Source of the DNA: Litoreibacter roseus
Lineage (GTDB): Bacteria > Pseudomonadota > Alphaproteobacteria > Rhodobacterales > Rhodobacteraceae
Direction: 5' to 3'
Length of the DNA: 64,000 bases
NCBI RefSeq assembly: GCF_009811795.1
Contig: NZ_BLJE01000002.1
Location: 496,001 to 560,000, forward strand
Positions 1 to 9,567 of the stretch are shown here, one piece after another. The notes under the pieces were generated by a model. That model was not told where the DNA came from. It ran no database searches and was given only the letters and a program-made list of their open reading frames with translations. A program made the position numbers and the translations under genes. Numbering within the stretch: position 1 is the first letter of the stretch; each line of letters starts with the position of its first letter.

Positions 1-1
1 A

Positions 2-832
2 GATCAGGCTCGCACGCTGGTTGAGCGCCGCGAGATCAACCTCGCGAACGCTGAGCGTCTTCTTGCAGAAACCGAGATTTTTGCGGCTTTCGACGGCCGC
101 CTCGCAGACGTTACAGTGACATCGGGCGGGATCGTCGCGACGAACGAGCGGTTGGCGCAACTGGTTGATCCGACAACGCTTGAAGTGTCATTTCGGATTT
201 CAACCGGCCAGTATGCGCGGCTTCTTCGTCAGGACGGCGGGCTGGTTGATACACCTGTAGAGGTCACGCTCGATGTGCTGGGCGTTGGCCTGACGGCGCA
301 AGCGCGTCTTACCCGCGAAAGTGCTGCGGTCACGGAAGGGACGACGGGCCGGGTGCTTTATGCTGAAATACTAGATCCACGTGGCTTACGGCCCGGTGAT
401 TTTGTGACTGTCACGGTGATTGAGCCGGAATTGCAGGACGTGGCCCGTGTGCCCGCCACTGCCGTCAACTCTGCCGGGCGGGTTTTGGTCTTGGCAGACG
501 GTGATCGCCTGCGAGAGGAAGATGTCGAAGTTTTGCGTCTGCAGGGTGATGACGTGATCATTGGGGCCGCTTCCATCGCGGGAGAAGAGATTGTGGCCGA
601 GCGGTCCCAGCTTTTGGGTGAAGGCATAAAGGTTCGGCCTCTGCGTCCGCTTGCATTGGGCGAAGATGAAACCGTCGAACTTGATGATGAACGCCGTGCG
701 CGTCTGATCTCATTTGTGCAATCCAACGTGCGTCTGTCGGATGAAGCCAAAGACCGCATGCTGATCCAGTTGCAAGAACCCCTGGTGCCCGCGCGGATGG
801 TTGCGCGGATCGAAAACCGGATGGGCAGCTAG
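2..832 (+). CDS. RND efflux periplasmic adaptor (MFP/HlyD family), 5' truncated by window edge
   Basis: This is the C-terminal part of a membrane fusion protein that links an inner-membrane RND pump to an outer-membrane channel in the periplasm. The frame is open to the left edge, so the start lies outside the window; an internal GTG at 116 is not a credible start because the helical region before it (rich in E, R, L and A, typical of the adaptor hairpin) is in frame. The lipoyl-like return strand (FDGRLADVTVTSGG) and beta-barrel region follow. The stop abuts the ATG of the RND permease with no spacer, so the two are surely one operon. Substrate cannot be told from the sequence. Confidence 0.85.
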   Translation, partial: DQARTLVERREINLANAERLLAETEIFAAFDGRLADVTVTSGGIVATNERLAQLVDPTTLEVSFRISTGQYARLLRQDGGLVDTPVEVTLDVLGVGLTAQARLTRESAAVTEGTTGRVLYAEILDPRGLRPGDFVTVTVIEPELQDVARVPATAVNSAGRVLVLADGDRLREEDVEVLRLQGDDVIIGAASIAGEEIVAERSQLLGEGIKVRPLRPLALGEDETVELDDERRARLISFVQSNVRLSDEAKDRMLIQLQEPLVPARMVARIENRMGS

Positions 833-3800
833 ATGCGCACACAAATCGCATCAAAGACGGGCGGTTTGATCTCATATTTCACGCGTCACAGAACGGCGGC
901 CAATCTGGTTCTCGTTCTTATGATTGTCTTGGGCATCGCCTCCGCCCCGAGAATGCGCGCACAGTTTTTCCCTGATACAATTCTGGAAAGCCTGTCGATT
1001 GCAGTCGCGTGGGACGGGGCCGGTGCAGACGACGTGGACCGGGCCATCGTTCAGCTGATGGAGCCGGTTCTGCTTGCTGTCGAGGGGGTGGAAAGTTCCG
1101 TTGCCCGCTCGCGGGAGGGCAATGCCACGATCACCCTGGAATTCGAACCTGACTGGGACATGGGCCGCGCGTCTGACGAGGTTCAGGCGGCGGTTGATGG
1201 GATCAACGATCTGCCGGAAGAGGCCGAAGAACCGACGGTCACCCGCGTTGCATGGCGCGACCGGGTCACGGATGTGGTGATCACCGGCCCGGTGGGGGTA
1301 GATCAACTTGCCCGGTTCTCGGATGAGTTTGTCACCCGGCTTTTTGCTGCGGGGGTGACGCGCACAAAGATCCGGGGCGTCGCCGCGCCTGAAACCATTG
1401 TCGAAGTGCCATCGGCTGATCTGATCAAGAACGACATCACCATGGCCGAGATCGCTGAGGCCATCCGCGAAGAAGCCTCCGCCGACCCGGCGGGCGATGT
1501 CGATGGTGCCAATGCGCGCGTGCGGACAGGTGTGGAAAAACGGGACGCGCAACAGATTGCCGCGATTGTCCTGCGCTCGAACGAAGATGGCTCAACCTTG
1601 ACCGTGGGCGATGTGGGCAGGGTTATAGTCGAGGGGGCGGATCGGGACAGGGCCTATTATGTCGGCGACAATCCGGCGGTTTCGATCCGGGTGGACAGGT
1701 CTACTCAGGGCGATGCCATTGCGATCCAGAACGCTGTCCAGAAAGTCGCAGACGAGCTTGAGCCGATCCTGCCTGAAGGAACGGAGATCGAGCTGATCCG
1801 AACCCGATCCGAAGCCATCACAGGTCGTCTTGATATTCTTTTGGACAATGGTCTGGTCGGGCTTGGTCTTGTTGTTTTACTACTTTTTCTCTTTCTGAAC
1901 GCTCGGACAGCGTTCTGGGTGGCTGCCGGGATTCCCGTTGCGATGTTGGGTGCCATTGCCTTGATGTATGTGGGCGGCCTCACCATCAACATGGTGTCGC
2001 TTTTCGCGTTGATCATCACGCTCGGGATTGTCGTGGATGACGCCATTGTGGTGGGCGAGCATGCGGATTTCAGGGCCCGTACGCTAGGCGAGGACCCGGT
2101 GGTCGCGTCTGAGAACGCAGCTCGCCGGATGTCCGCCCCGGTCTTTTCGGCTACGATAACAACAATCATTGCGTTCTTTGGCTTGGTCGCCATAGGCGGG
2201 CGCTTTGGCGACCTGATCGCGGATATACCATTCACAGTGATTGTTGTTCTGATCGCGTCTCTGATCGAATGCTTCCTGATCCTGCCCAATCATATGTCTC
2301 ACGCCTTGGCCGCGTCCGCGAAAGAGCATTGGTACGACTGGCCCTCCCGAACCGTATCAAAAGGGTTCAAATGGGTGCAGGTCCGGCTATTCCGGCCATT
2401 TATGGGGTTCGTTATCCGTGCGCGCTACCCGGTTCTGGCGCTGGCGATATTGGCGCTGGCCAGCCAAGTGGCGCTGTTCATCCGGGGCGATGTCACGTGG
2501 CGGTTCTTCAATGCGCCTGAGAGGGGCTCGGTTTCAGGCAACTTCGCCATGCTACCGGGTGCGACGCGCAGCGACACGCTGGAAATGATGCAGGAATTGC
2601 AGCGCGCAACCGACGAGCTTGCGGCCCGCTACGAGGCTGAATACGGTCGCAACCCGCTGGACTATGTCATTGCCGAACTTGGCGGTCTGACCGGGCGCGG
2701 CCTGGCCGGACAGGACAGCAAGCAGCCCGATCAACTGGGCTCCATCGCGATAGAGTTGATTGATGCGGATCTGCGTCCTTATTCGTCCTTCAAGTTCGTC
2801 GGCGACTTGCAGGACGCCGTCCAGCGCCACCCGATGCTTGAGACAGTCAGCTTTCGCGGTTGGCGGTCCGGGCCAGGCGGTGATGCGCTGGACATCGAGT
2901 TTTTCGGTGCGGACGCCGAAACATTGAAAGGCGCTGCGGAGGCGCTGAAAACGGCTCTGTCGCAATTCCCCGAGGTGTCGGCCGTTGAAGACAGCTTGGC
3001 TTACGACAAGGAAGAGCTGATCCTTGATCTCACCGCCCAAGGGCAGGCTTTGGGGTTCACAATTGATCAGCTTGGCAGCGTTCTGCGCAATCGGTTGAAC
3101 GGTATTGAAGCCGCGACCTATCCTGACGGCCCCCGGTCCGCCACGATCCGGGTTGAACTGCCAACAGGCGAGCTGACGGCTGACTTTATGGAACGGACAT
3201 TCCTGCGCGCAAGCGGCGGCGAATACCTGCCCTTGTCGGATATCGTGACCGTTGAAAGCCGCAGCGGATTTTCAACGGTACGTCGGGAAAACGGGATCAG
3301 GCTAATTTCGATCACTGGCGATATCTCGGAGGATGATCCAGCCCGCGCCGAAGATGTCCTTGAGCAAATCCGCCTCGATATTCTGCCAAATCTTGAGGCT
3401 GACTTCGGCGTTACTTCTCAAATGTCCGGGCTTGTCGAGCAGGAGCGGGACTTTCTGACAGATGCGGCCATCGGTTTCATCCTGTGTCTGACCGGGATTT
3501 ACCTGACATTGGCGTGGGTGTTTTCCAGCTGGACCCGCCCGATTGTGATCATGGTAATCATCCCCTTTGGCCTCATTGGGACGATCTACGGTCACAACGC
3601 CTGGGACGTGCCGCTGTCCATGTTTACGGTCGTTGGCTTAATCGGGATGACGGGGATCATTATCAACGATTCAATCGTGCTGGTCTCGACAGTGGACGAA
3701 TACGCGGCGGAACGCGGGCTGATCCCGGCGATCATCGATGGGACCGTCGACCGATTGCGCCCTGTTTTGCTGACCACGCTGACCACCGTTCTGGGACTTG

Positions 3801-4237
3801 CGCCCTTGCTGTTTGAGGAATCGCGTCACGCCCAATTTCTCAAGCCCACCGTGATTACGCTATGTTACGGTTTGGGCTTCGGCATGCTGCTGGTTCTGTT
3901 GATCGTGCCATCGCTGATGGCAATGCAGTCCGATATAAAACGTCAGGTCACAGCCGCGTCGCGGATGCTTCAAGCAAAAGGTGCGCCCGCTCTGGCGCGG
4001 ATCGGCTTCGGGGCACTCGTGCTTTTTGCGGCTGCGTTATTCACGGCGACGCTAGGCGCAGTGTTCTGGAACGGACAGCTGCCGGAGCAGATCCTGATAA
4101 TCGTACCAAGCCTTGCCGATAGTGCGCCGACCTTGGCCGCGTTCATGGTCTTTATGGTCGGGGTGATCGGTGCGGTTTTGGCAGCATGGATCGTCTCGGC
4201 GGTGCTGCAGGTTTTCCGACTGCGCCGTGCGTCCTAA
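833..4237 (+). CDS. RND-family efflux permease
   Basis: An inner-membrane proton-driven efflux transporter of 1134 residues. It shows the RND plan: TM1 near residues 22-42, a large periplasmic loop, a TM2-6 block (about 335-485), a second periplasmic loop, and a TM8-12 block (about 880-1040). The TM4 segment GIVVDDAIVVGEH carries the paired aspartates of the proton relay, and the TM10 counterpart reads GIIINDSIVLVST. It directly follows its adaptor gene. The last 80 or so residues contain two further hydrophobic segments (about 1058-1078 and 1098-1125), which the usual 12-TM proteins of about 1030-1060 residues do not have. The end overlaps the next, convergent gene by four bases. Confidence 0.93.
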   Translation: MRTQIASKTGGLISYFTRHRTAANLVLVLMIVLGIASAPRMRAQFFPDTILESLSIAVAWDGAGADDVDRAIVQLMEPVLLAVEGVESSVARSREGNATITLEFEPDWDMGRASDEVQAAVDGINDLPEEAEEPTVTRVAWRDRVTDVVITGPVGVDQLARFSDEFVTRLFAAGVTRTKIRGVAAPETIVEVPSADLIKNDITMAEIAEAIREEASADPAGDVDGANARVRTGVEKRDAQQIAAIVLRSNEDGSTLTVGDVGRVIVEGADRDRAYYVGDNPAVSIRVDRSTQGDAIAIQNAVQKVADELEPILPEGTEIELIRTRSEAITGRLDILLDNGLVGLGLVVLLLFLFLNARTAFWVAAGIPVAMLGAIALMYVGGLTINMVSLFALIITLGIVVDDAIVVGEHADFRARTLGEDPVVASENAARRMSAPVFSATITTIIAFFGLVAIGGRFGDLIADIPFTVIVVLIASLIECFLILPNHMSHALAASAKEHWYDWPSRTVSKGFKWVQVRLFRPFMGFVIRARYPVLALAILALASQVALFIRGDVTWRFFNAPERGSVSGNFAMLPGATRSDTLEMMQELQRATDELAARYEAEYGRNPLDYVIAELGGLTGRGLAGQDSKQPDQLGSIAIELIDADLRPYSSFKFVGDLQDAVQRHPMLETVSFRGWRSGPGGDALDIEFFGADAETLKGAAEALKTALSQFPEVSAVEDSLAYDKEELILDLTAQGQALGFTIDQLGSVLRNRLNGIEAATYPDGPRSATIRVELPTGELTADFMERTFLRASGGEYLPLSDIVTVESRSGFSTVRRENGIRLISITGDISEDDPARAEDVLEQIRLDILPNLEADFGVTSQMSGLVEQERDFLTDAAIGFILCLTGIYLTLAWVFSSWTRPIVIMVIIPFGLIGTIYGHNAWDVPLSMFTVVGLIGMTGIIINDSIVLVSTVDEYAAERGLIPAIIDGTVDRLRPVLLTTLTTVLGLAPLLFEESRHAQFLKPTVITLCYGLGFGMLLVLLIVPSLMAMQSDIKRQVTAASRMLQAKGAPALARIGFGALVLFAAALFTATLGAVFWNGQLPEQILIIVPSLADSAPTLAAFMVFMVGVIGAVLAAWIVSAVLQVFRLRRAS

Positions 4238-5055
4238 TCCAGCCTACACCCGTTGATCTCGACTGCGTCCTGTGTGGTCAGGACCGTGAAACGGATGTTT
4301 CCAGCCATCCTATCAGAGATCGGACGCGTGCCTTGTGCCACAAGAAGCGATGTGGCGACCAACCGATCACCTTGCCGCTTCAGCTTGGGTTCACTGGCCC
4401 AGATGCTCGTATCCTGAGGCTCTACTACGAGCGCTTCGTTCTGACCGTCCAGCGGGGGCAGGGTCAGAGAAACGTCGAGCTTGGTCCCCTTCTCTGAAGG
4501 GCTTAGCGCGCAGACGGGGGTTTTGATGCCAAGCGCCTTTGCGGATTTCGGTTGCAAAGCCAAAGCCGCCTTGACTACAGCGTTTGGTTCGGTCGCGCTG
4601 GCGGACAAGGTGGTCTTGATCTTCGCCCGGATGGGTACGCAAACATCCTTGCAAATACCCATTACGACCATAGCCATCAGCCGGATATCATCATCGTTTT
4701 CTGCGTAGAATTTGATCGGCAGCACCAAGCGATCACGATACCCCAGCGAGCGCAGTCCGAAGTCCCAAAACACGGTCGGTCGGGGCCACATGATATCCGT
4801 CTTAGCCAAGTTATGGGACGAAGACCAATATGCCTTGGTCGGCAAACCACCATCACCCGGTGCGCGCCAATAGGTTTTCCAACCCTGCGCCAGTGTTATG
4901 TCTAGCGCCGCAATGTGGGTCTTGGGGTCACTGCGCCACCCTTCGATAAATTCGATCTGAACGATATCTTTAGCGTCTGACTGCGTGACTTGCGCCGTCG
5001 CAGGCAAACCAGTGGCGATGCCTAAAGCGGCACATAAAAACAGGCGTTTCAACAT
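4234..5055 (-). CDS. DsbD N-terminal-domain-like periplasmic protein
   Basis: A 273-residue exported protein with a signal peptide (MLKRLFLCAALGIATGLPATA) and a body resembling the N-terminal immunoglobulin-like domain of the thiol reductase DsbD. C135 and C139 (GICKDVCVP) sit where DsbD has its redox-active pair; the LAQGWKTYWRAPGDGG and ASEPKL-type segments match what I know of the family. The transmembrane electron-conducting domain and thioredoxin tail of full DsbD are absent, so it must take electrons from another protein (inference). The frame runs open to 5232, but ATG 5055 gives the signal peptide. It is convergent with the RND gene and divergent from yqgE. Confidence 0.8.
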   Translation of the reverse strand: MLKRLFLCAALGIATGLPATAQVTQSDAKDIVQIEFIEGWRSDPKTHIAALDITLAQGWKTYWRAPGDGGLPTKAYWSSSHNLAKTDIMWPRPTVFWDFGLRSLGYRDRLVLPIKFYAENDDDIRLMAMVVMGICKDVCVPIRAKIKTTLSASATEPNAVVKAALALQPKSAKALGIKTPVCALSPSEKGTKLDVSLTLPPLDGQNEALVVEPQDTSIWASEPKLKRQGDRLVATSLLVAQGTRPISDRMAGNIRFTVLTTQDAVEINGCRLD

Positions 5056-5173
5056 TCGATCGACAATAGGCAACTGCGGCTCACTTAAAAATAAAATAAT
5101 GGAGAGCGCAGTCGGCGAAGCGCGGCCTTTCTGGAAGCTGCCGCTTGAAGACAGACGGTGTTTCACCCAATTT

Positions 5174-5755
5174 ATGTGGATGGACAGCGCAACCGATTCT
5201 ACCACTTTGGACGGCAAGCTACTGATCGCCATGCCGGGGATGTCTGACCCGCGCTTCGATCACAGCGTTATCTTCATGTGTTCTCATTCATCCGACGGGG
5301 CGATGGGTCTGATCGTGAACAAGCCTGCAGATGATCTGAAGTTCAACGACCTGCTGAAACAGCTGAACATAGAGGCGTCGTCTAATGCGCGCAGCGTGCG
5401 GGTCCATCTGGGCGGTCCAATGGAATATGGGCGCGGGTTCGTACTGCATTCCGCAGATTATGCGTCGAACGAGTCAACGCTTGATGTGTCTGACGATTTT
5501 GGAATGACGGCGACATTGGACGTGCTCGAAGATATCTCTCAGGGAAGTGGGCCAGAGAAGTGCATTCTGGCCATGGGCTATTCGGGTTGGGGGCCGGGGC
5601 AGCTTGAAGACGAGATCGCCCGGAACGGCTGGCTGATCTGCGACGCGGAGCGTGACATTGTCTTCGGCAGAAATGATGATGGCAAATGGGGCGCCGCATT
5701 GGGCACCCTTGGGATCGACCCGCTTCTTCTCAGCGCGGATGGCGGCCGGGCCTAA
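5174..5755 (+). CDS. YqgE/AlgH family protein
   Basis: A cytosolic protein of about 190 residues, the normal size for the YqgE/AlgH (DUF179) family. Diagnostic stretches are GKLLIAMPGMSDPRF, the SSDGAMGLIVNKP segment, VHLGGPME and the GYSGWGPGQLEDEI block. Its biochemical role is unsettled; AlgH was first linked to alginate regulation in Pseudomonas. The start is uncertain: ATG 5174 and ATG 5180 are both plausible and neither has a good Shine-Dalgarno, whereas the longer frame back to 4985 would run through the divergent gene's promoter and coding region. It ends in a four-base stop overlap with the convergent Sua5 gene. Confidence 0.9.
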   Translation: MWMDSATDSTTLDGKLLIAMPGMSDPRFDHSVIFMCSHSSDGAMGLIVNKPADDLKFNDLLKQLNIEASSNARSVRVHLGGPMEYGRGFVLHSADYASNESTLDVSDDFGMTATLDVLEDISQGSGPEKCILAMGYSGWGPGQLEDEIARNGWLICDAERDIVFGRNDDGKWGAALGTLGIDPLLLSADGGRA

Positions 5756-6693
5756 TCGCGCGGTGCGGCCGCACGGGCCAGCCTGTCATTGATTGCGACG
5801 CCCAAGCCTTTGTCCGGGATCGGGGCCGCGGCAAGCGTTTTACCCTCGTTTTGCGCCAAAAGGTCAGCCTTCCGCAAAGTTGCAAACAAATGGGTGGCAG
5901 CCTCCGTCAGATCGCCCTGTTCTGACAAGTTGAAATGCCCATTGACGGGACCGAACCCGATCATCACCTCCGCTGCACGTGGCGCTTCTACGCCCAAGCG
6001 AAGTCTGGAGTTCGGCGCATAGTGCGAGGCCAATTGGCCCGGCGCGCTTATCCCTTCGTCCGATGTCACGCCCGGGATATCCTCTCCCAACAGCGCTTCC
6101 AGTTCTTCGACCGGTACCCCGCCGGGGCGGAGCAATGTCAGCGGTGTCGTTCGCAGTATTGTTGATTCCAACCCGACCTCGCAGGATCCGCCATCAAGAA
6201 CCGCTGCAATCCTACCGTTTAGGCCATCCAACACGTGCTGAGCGGTCGTGGGGCTTATGGTACCCGACGGGTTTGCCGAGGGCGCCGCGATGGGACGGCT
6301 GGCGCGCGCAATCAGGTTTCGCGACAAAGGCGCTGCAGGCATTCGGATCGCAATGGTGTCGAGCCCCGCGGTGACCAGATCGCTGATCCCGAATTCAAGC
6401 CGAACGGGAAGCACAAGCGTGATGGGCCCGGGCCAGAACGCCGCTGCCACCTGTTCTGCGATGTCATCGAACACGGCGATTTCCCGGGCCATTTCAATGT
6501 CAGCGACATGTACGATAAGCGGGTTGAAACTTGGCCGCCCCTTGGCCGCATAAATCGCCGCGACAGCCTCTGGGTTCGTTGCATCGGCGCCAAGACCATA
6601 GACAGTTTCCGTCGGAAATGCGACCAAATCGCCGCCTTGCAAAAGCAGGGCGGCCTTCTCTATATCAGCGCCGGTCAGCTGTAACGTTGGCAT
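5752..6693 (-). CDS. L-threonylcarbamoyladenylate synthase (Sua5 type)
   Basis: Makes L-threonylcarbamoyl-AMP from threonine, bicarbonate and ATP, the first step of t6A37 modification of ANN-decoding tRNAs in the cytosol. The 313-residue protein has the YrdC-like catalytic domain (about 8-205: FPTETVYGLGADA, KGRPSFNPLIVHV, PSANPSGTISPT) and then the extra C-terminal Sua5 domain after the linker around SAPGQLASHYAP, so it is the long Sua5 form, not the short TsaC form. The frame extends upstream to 6867, but ATG 6693 gives the family N-terminus (MPTLQLTGADIEKA). Stop codons overlap convergently with yqgE. Confidence 0.94.
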   Translation of the reverse strand: MPTLQLTGADIEKAALLLQGGDLVAFPTETVYGLGADATNPEAVAAIYAAKGRPSFNPLIVHVADIEMAREIAVFDDIAEQVAAAFWPGPITLVLPVRLEFGISDLVTAGLDTIAIRMPAAPLSRNLIARASRPIAAPSANPSGTISPTTAQHVLDGLNGRIAAVLDGGSCEVGLESTILRTTPLTLLRPGGVPVEELEALLGEDIPGVTSDEGISAPGQLASHYAPNSRLRLGVEAPRAAEVMIGFGPVNGHFNLSEQGDLTEAATHLFATLRKADLLAQNEGKTLAAAPIPDKGLGVAINDRLARAAAPRD

Positions 6694-6819
6694 ATTGAAC
6701 CCGATCCATGACGTGGCGTTTTGATTGATAGAACACTTCCCAGCCGTCAAGTTGACCGGGTAAAGTAGATTTTCTGTGTCGCGCCTCGGTTGTGCGCGAT
6801 CCAACGTGGGAGAGATGAG

Positions 6820-8526
6820 ATGGCATATCGTGCGCCCGTAAGCGAGTATAAATTCCTCTTCGATCACGTGGTAGGCCTCGACAAGGTCACTGGAACGGAT
6901 CGTTTCGAAGAAGCGACACGAGACGTCACATCCGCCATTCTCGAAGAAGCCGGCAAGATGTGCGAAGAGGTCTTGGCCCCCTTACAGCGCAACGGCGATC
7001 TGCATCCTGCACGGCTAGAAAACGGCGTCGTTCGCACATCGCCTGGCTTTGGTGACGGCTACGCCGCAATCGCCGAGGGCGGCTGGATCGGCATGGCCGC
7101 AAGCCCGGAATATGGTGGAATGGGCTTGCCTTATTCCTTGCAAAACGCGGTTAACGAAATGATGGGCGGGGCGTGCTTGTCGCTTCAGCTAAACCCGCTG
7201 ATGACCCAAGGCCAGATTGAAGCGCTGGAGCATCATGCATCAGACGCACTCAAGGACATCTACCTGCCCAAGCTGATTTCCGGCGAATGGTGCGGAACGA
7301 TGAACTTGACCGAACCTCAGGCCGGGTCCGATGTGGGCGCTCTACGCAGCAAGGCGGAGGACAATGGCGACGGCACGTACGCCGTTACCGGGCAAAAGAT
7401 ATACATCAGCTGGGGGGACAATGACTTCAGCGAGAACGTCTGCCATCTTGTGCTGGCGCGCTTGCCGGATGGGGTCGATGGAACAAAAGGCATTAGCCTT
7501 TTCATGGTGCCGAAGCTGATCCCGGATGCGGACGGAAACCCCGGTGTGGCCAACAGCCTGAAGGTGGTTTCGCTGGAGCACAAGTTGGGTCTTCATGGCT
7601 CACCTACGGCGGTTATGCAGTATGATGGCGCGACTGGCTGGCTTGTGGGCAAGCCCCATGGCGGTATGGCAGCTATGTTCACCATGATGAACAACGCGCG
7701 GCTCGGCGTTGGCGGGCAGGGGATCGCGGTTGCGGAGGCCGCTTATCAACATGCCCTCAGCTATGCGCGTGACCGCAAGCAGGGCAAAACCCCGTCGGGC
7801 GATGCAATCACCGGTCATGCGGATGTGCGCCGGATGCTGGCGCAGATGAAAGCAGAGACGTTCGCCGCACGCTCCATTGCGGCAGCATGTGCTGTGGCAA
7901 TCGACATGAGCACTGCAACCGAAAGTGCCGAGTGGAAGGCGCGGGCCGCGCTTCTGACACCGATCGCAAAGGCCTTCGGAACAGATATCGGCATCGAGGT
8001 TTCACAGCAGGGCATTCAGGTTCACGGTGGTATGGGGTTCGTCGAAGAAACCGGCGCCGCCCAGTTCCTGCGGGATGTGCGTGTCACTGCGATCTACGAA
8101 GGCACCAACGGTATCCAGTCCATGGATCTGGTGGCCCGCAAGATGATGGATGGCGGCGAGGCGGCGTATGCGTTGATTGACGAGATCGAAGCCTATGCGG
8201 AGGGCGTGAAATCGTCTCATCCCGATCTCGCGGAACCTGTGTTCAACGCAGCCGAAACGTTGCGCGAAACAACAGAATGGCTCGTCGAACAGGACTTGAA
8301 CGATCGGTTCGCGGGTGCCGTTCCATACCTGCGTCTCTTCGCGCGGGTTCTGGGAGGGTACTACCACCTCTGTGCGGCGCGCGCTGATGGTGAAGGCAGC
8401 GCGCGGTGGAAATTGGCAAATGTATACTTGCATCGTCTTCTGCCAGAGCACGTGGGGCTTGCAGCCCATGTGCGGCGCGGCGCTGCGGATCTTTACGAAC
8501 TGACAGACGAAGATCTGGCGGCTTGA
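6820..8526 (+). CDS. acyl-CoA dehydrogenase, large DmdC/FadE-like type
   Basis: A flavin-dependent acyl-CoA dehydrogenase of 568 residues, longer than the usual 380 because of a C-terminal helical extension (after about residue 460), as in the DmdC-type proteins of marine roseobacters that oxidise 3-methylmercaptopropionyl-CoA. The catalytic glutamate is E427 in IYEGTNGIQ; the FAD/substrate signatures NLTEPQAGSD and QIHGGMGF-like QVHGGMGFVEETG are present. Start ATG 6820 follows a GGGAGAGA ribosome site. The next gene starts within its stop codon, so the two are translationally coupled. True substrate could be any short or medium acyl-CoA; family-level assignment is firm, the DMSP link is only a possibility. 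Confidence 0.9.
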   Translation: MAYRAPVSEYKFLFDHVVGLDKVTGTDRFEEATRDVTSAILEEAGKMCEEVLAPLQRNGDLHPARLENGVVRTSPGFGDGYAAIAEGGWIGMAASPEYGGMGLPYSLQNAVNEMMGGACLSLQLNPLMTQGQIEALEHHASDALKDIYLPKLISGEWCGTMNLTEPQAGSDVGALRSKAEDNGDGTYAVTGQKIYISWGDNDFSENVCHLVLARLPDGVDGTKGISLFMVPKLIPDADGNPGVANSLKVVSLEHKLGLHGSPTAVMQYDGATGWLVGKPHGGMAAMFTMMNNARLGVGGQGIAVAEAAYQHALSYARDRKQGKTPSGDAITGHADVRRMLAQMKAETFAARSIAAACAVAIDMSTATESAEWKARAALLTPIAKAFGTDIGIEVSQQGIQVHGGMGFVEETGAAQFLRDVRVTAIYEGTNGIQSMDLVARKMMDGGEAAYALIDEIEAYAEGVKSSHPDLAEPVFNAAETLRETTEWLVEQDLNDRFAGAVPYLRLFARVLGGYYHLCAARADGEGSARWKLANVYLHRLLPEHVGLAAHVRRGAADLYELTDEDLAA

Positions 8527-9545
8527 GCGCCAAGCTGCACTACCCGTTTGAGGAAATCCCTGAAGAAGGCGCGGCTATAGAGGTCGCGCCGGGCATTTTG
8601 TGGATGCGCCTGCCGCTTCCGATGAAGCTGGACCACGTGAATATTTATGCGCTGGAGGACGGGGATGGGTGGTGCATCATTGACACCGGCTTTTTCTCGA
8701 AGCGCGGAGTTGGGATATGGGAAAGCCTACTTTCCGGGCCACTGGCCGGAAAGCCCGTCACGCGGATTCTGGTCACGCATCACCATCCAGATCACATCGG
8801 CATGGCAGGTTGGTTCCAAGGCCGTGACGCCCAGTTGCTGACCACGCGCACGGCATGGTTGATGGCGCGGATGCTGGTTCTGGACGAGCAAGACGCGCCC
8901 ACGCCCGAGGCCGTTACGTTCTATACTCGGTCAGGTATGGCGTCTGACATTCTTGAAAAACGCCGCACCGAACGGCCATTCAACTTCGCCGATTGCGTCG
9001 CCCCCTTGCCGCAGGGATACACCCGTATCAAGGAAGGCGATGTTCTGCAGGTTGGCCAGCGAACATGGACCGTTCGGATCGGCCATGGCCACGCGCCAGA
9101 ACACGCGACGCTCTGGTCCGACGATGTGGTGCTTGGAGGCGATCAGCTATTACCGTCGATTTCGCCTAATCTGGGGGTCTATCCGACCGAGCCCGGTGCC
9201 GATCCGGTCAGCGACTGGTTGACTTCGTGCGAGCGCCTTGGCCAATACGCGACGGACGATCAACTCGTCCTTCCGGGACACAAGCTTCCGTTCACCGGGT
9301 TGCCGTTCCGGCTGTCGCAACTGATCGAAAATCACCACGGGGCTCTGGTACGTTTGCTTGACCATCTGTCCGAACCACGTACCGCCCATGAATGCTTCCT
9401 GCCGCTCTTCAAGCGCGAGATCGGTGGTGGCGAATACGGTCTGGCATTGGTGGAAAGCGTCGCCCACTGCGCGCACCTTTATTTGGCTGGACAAGCAACC
9501 CGGGTTCTGGGCGAAGATGGGGCCTACCGATACACGCGCGTCTAG
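8523..9545 (+). CDS. MBL-fold metallo-hydrolase
   Basis: A 340-residue cytosolic hydrolase of the metallo-beta-lactamase fold. The zinc motif is THHHPDH (H86, H88, D90, H91), with GHGHAPEH and PGHKLPF supplying later ligands. I take a TTG start at 8523 because TTGA overlaps the dehydrogenase stop and gives the expected N-terminus (SAKLHYPFEEIPE); the frame is open further upstream but inside the dehydrogenase. The coupling suggests it acts on a product or by-product of acyl-CoA metabolism, perhaps as a thioesterase-like enzyme, which is inference only. Confidence 0.85.
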   Translation: MSAKLHYPFEEIPEEGAAIEVAPGILWMRLPLPMKLDHVNIYALEDGDGWCIIDTGFFSKRGVGIWESLLSGPLAGKPVTRILVTHHHPDHIGMAGWFQGRDAQLLTTRTAWLMARMLVLDEQDAPTPEAVTFYTRSGMASDILEKRRTERPFNFADCVAPLPQGYTRIKEGDVLQVGQRTWTVRIGHGHAPEHATLWSDDVVLGGDQLLPSISPNLGVYPTEPGADPVSDWLTSCERLGQYATDDQLVLPGHKLPFTGLPFRLSQLIENHHGALVRLLDHLSEPRTAHECFLPLFKREIGGGEYGLALVESVAHCAHLYLAGQATRVLGEDGAYRYTRV

Positions 9546-9567
9546 TGCTGTGACATGGAGTTTGGCG

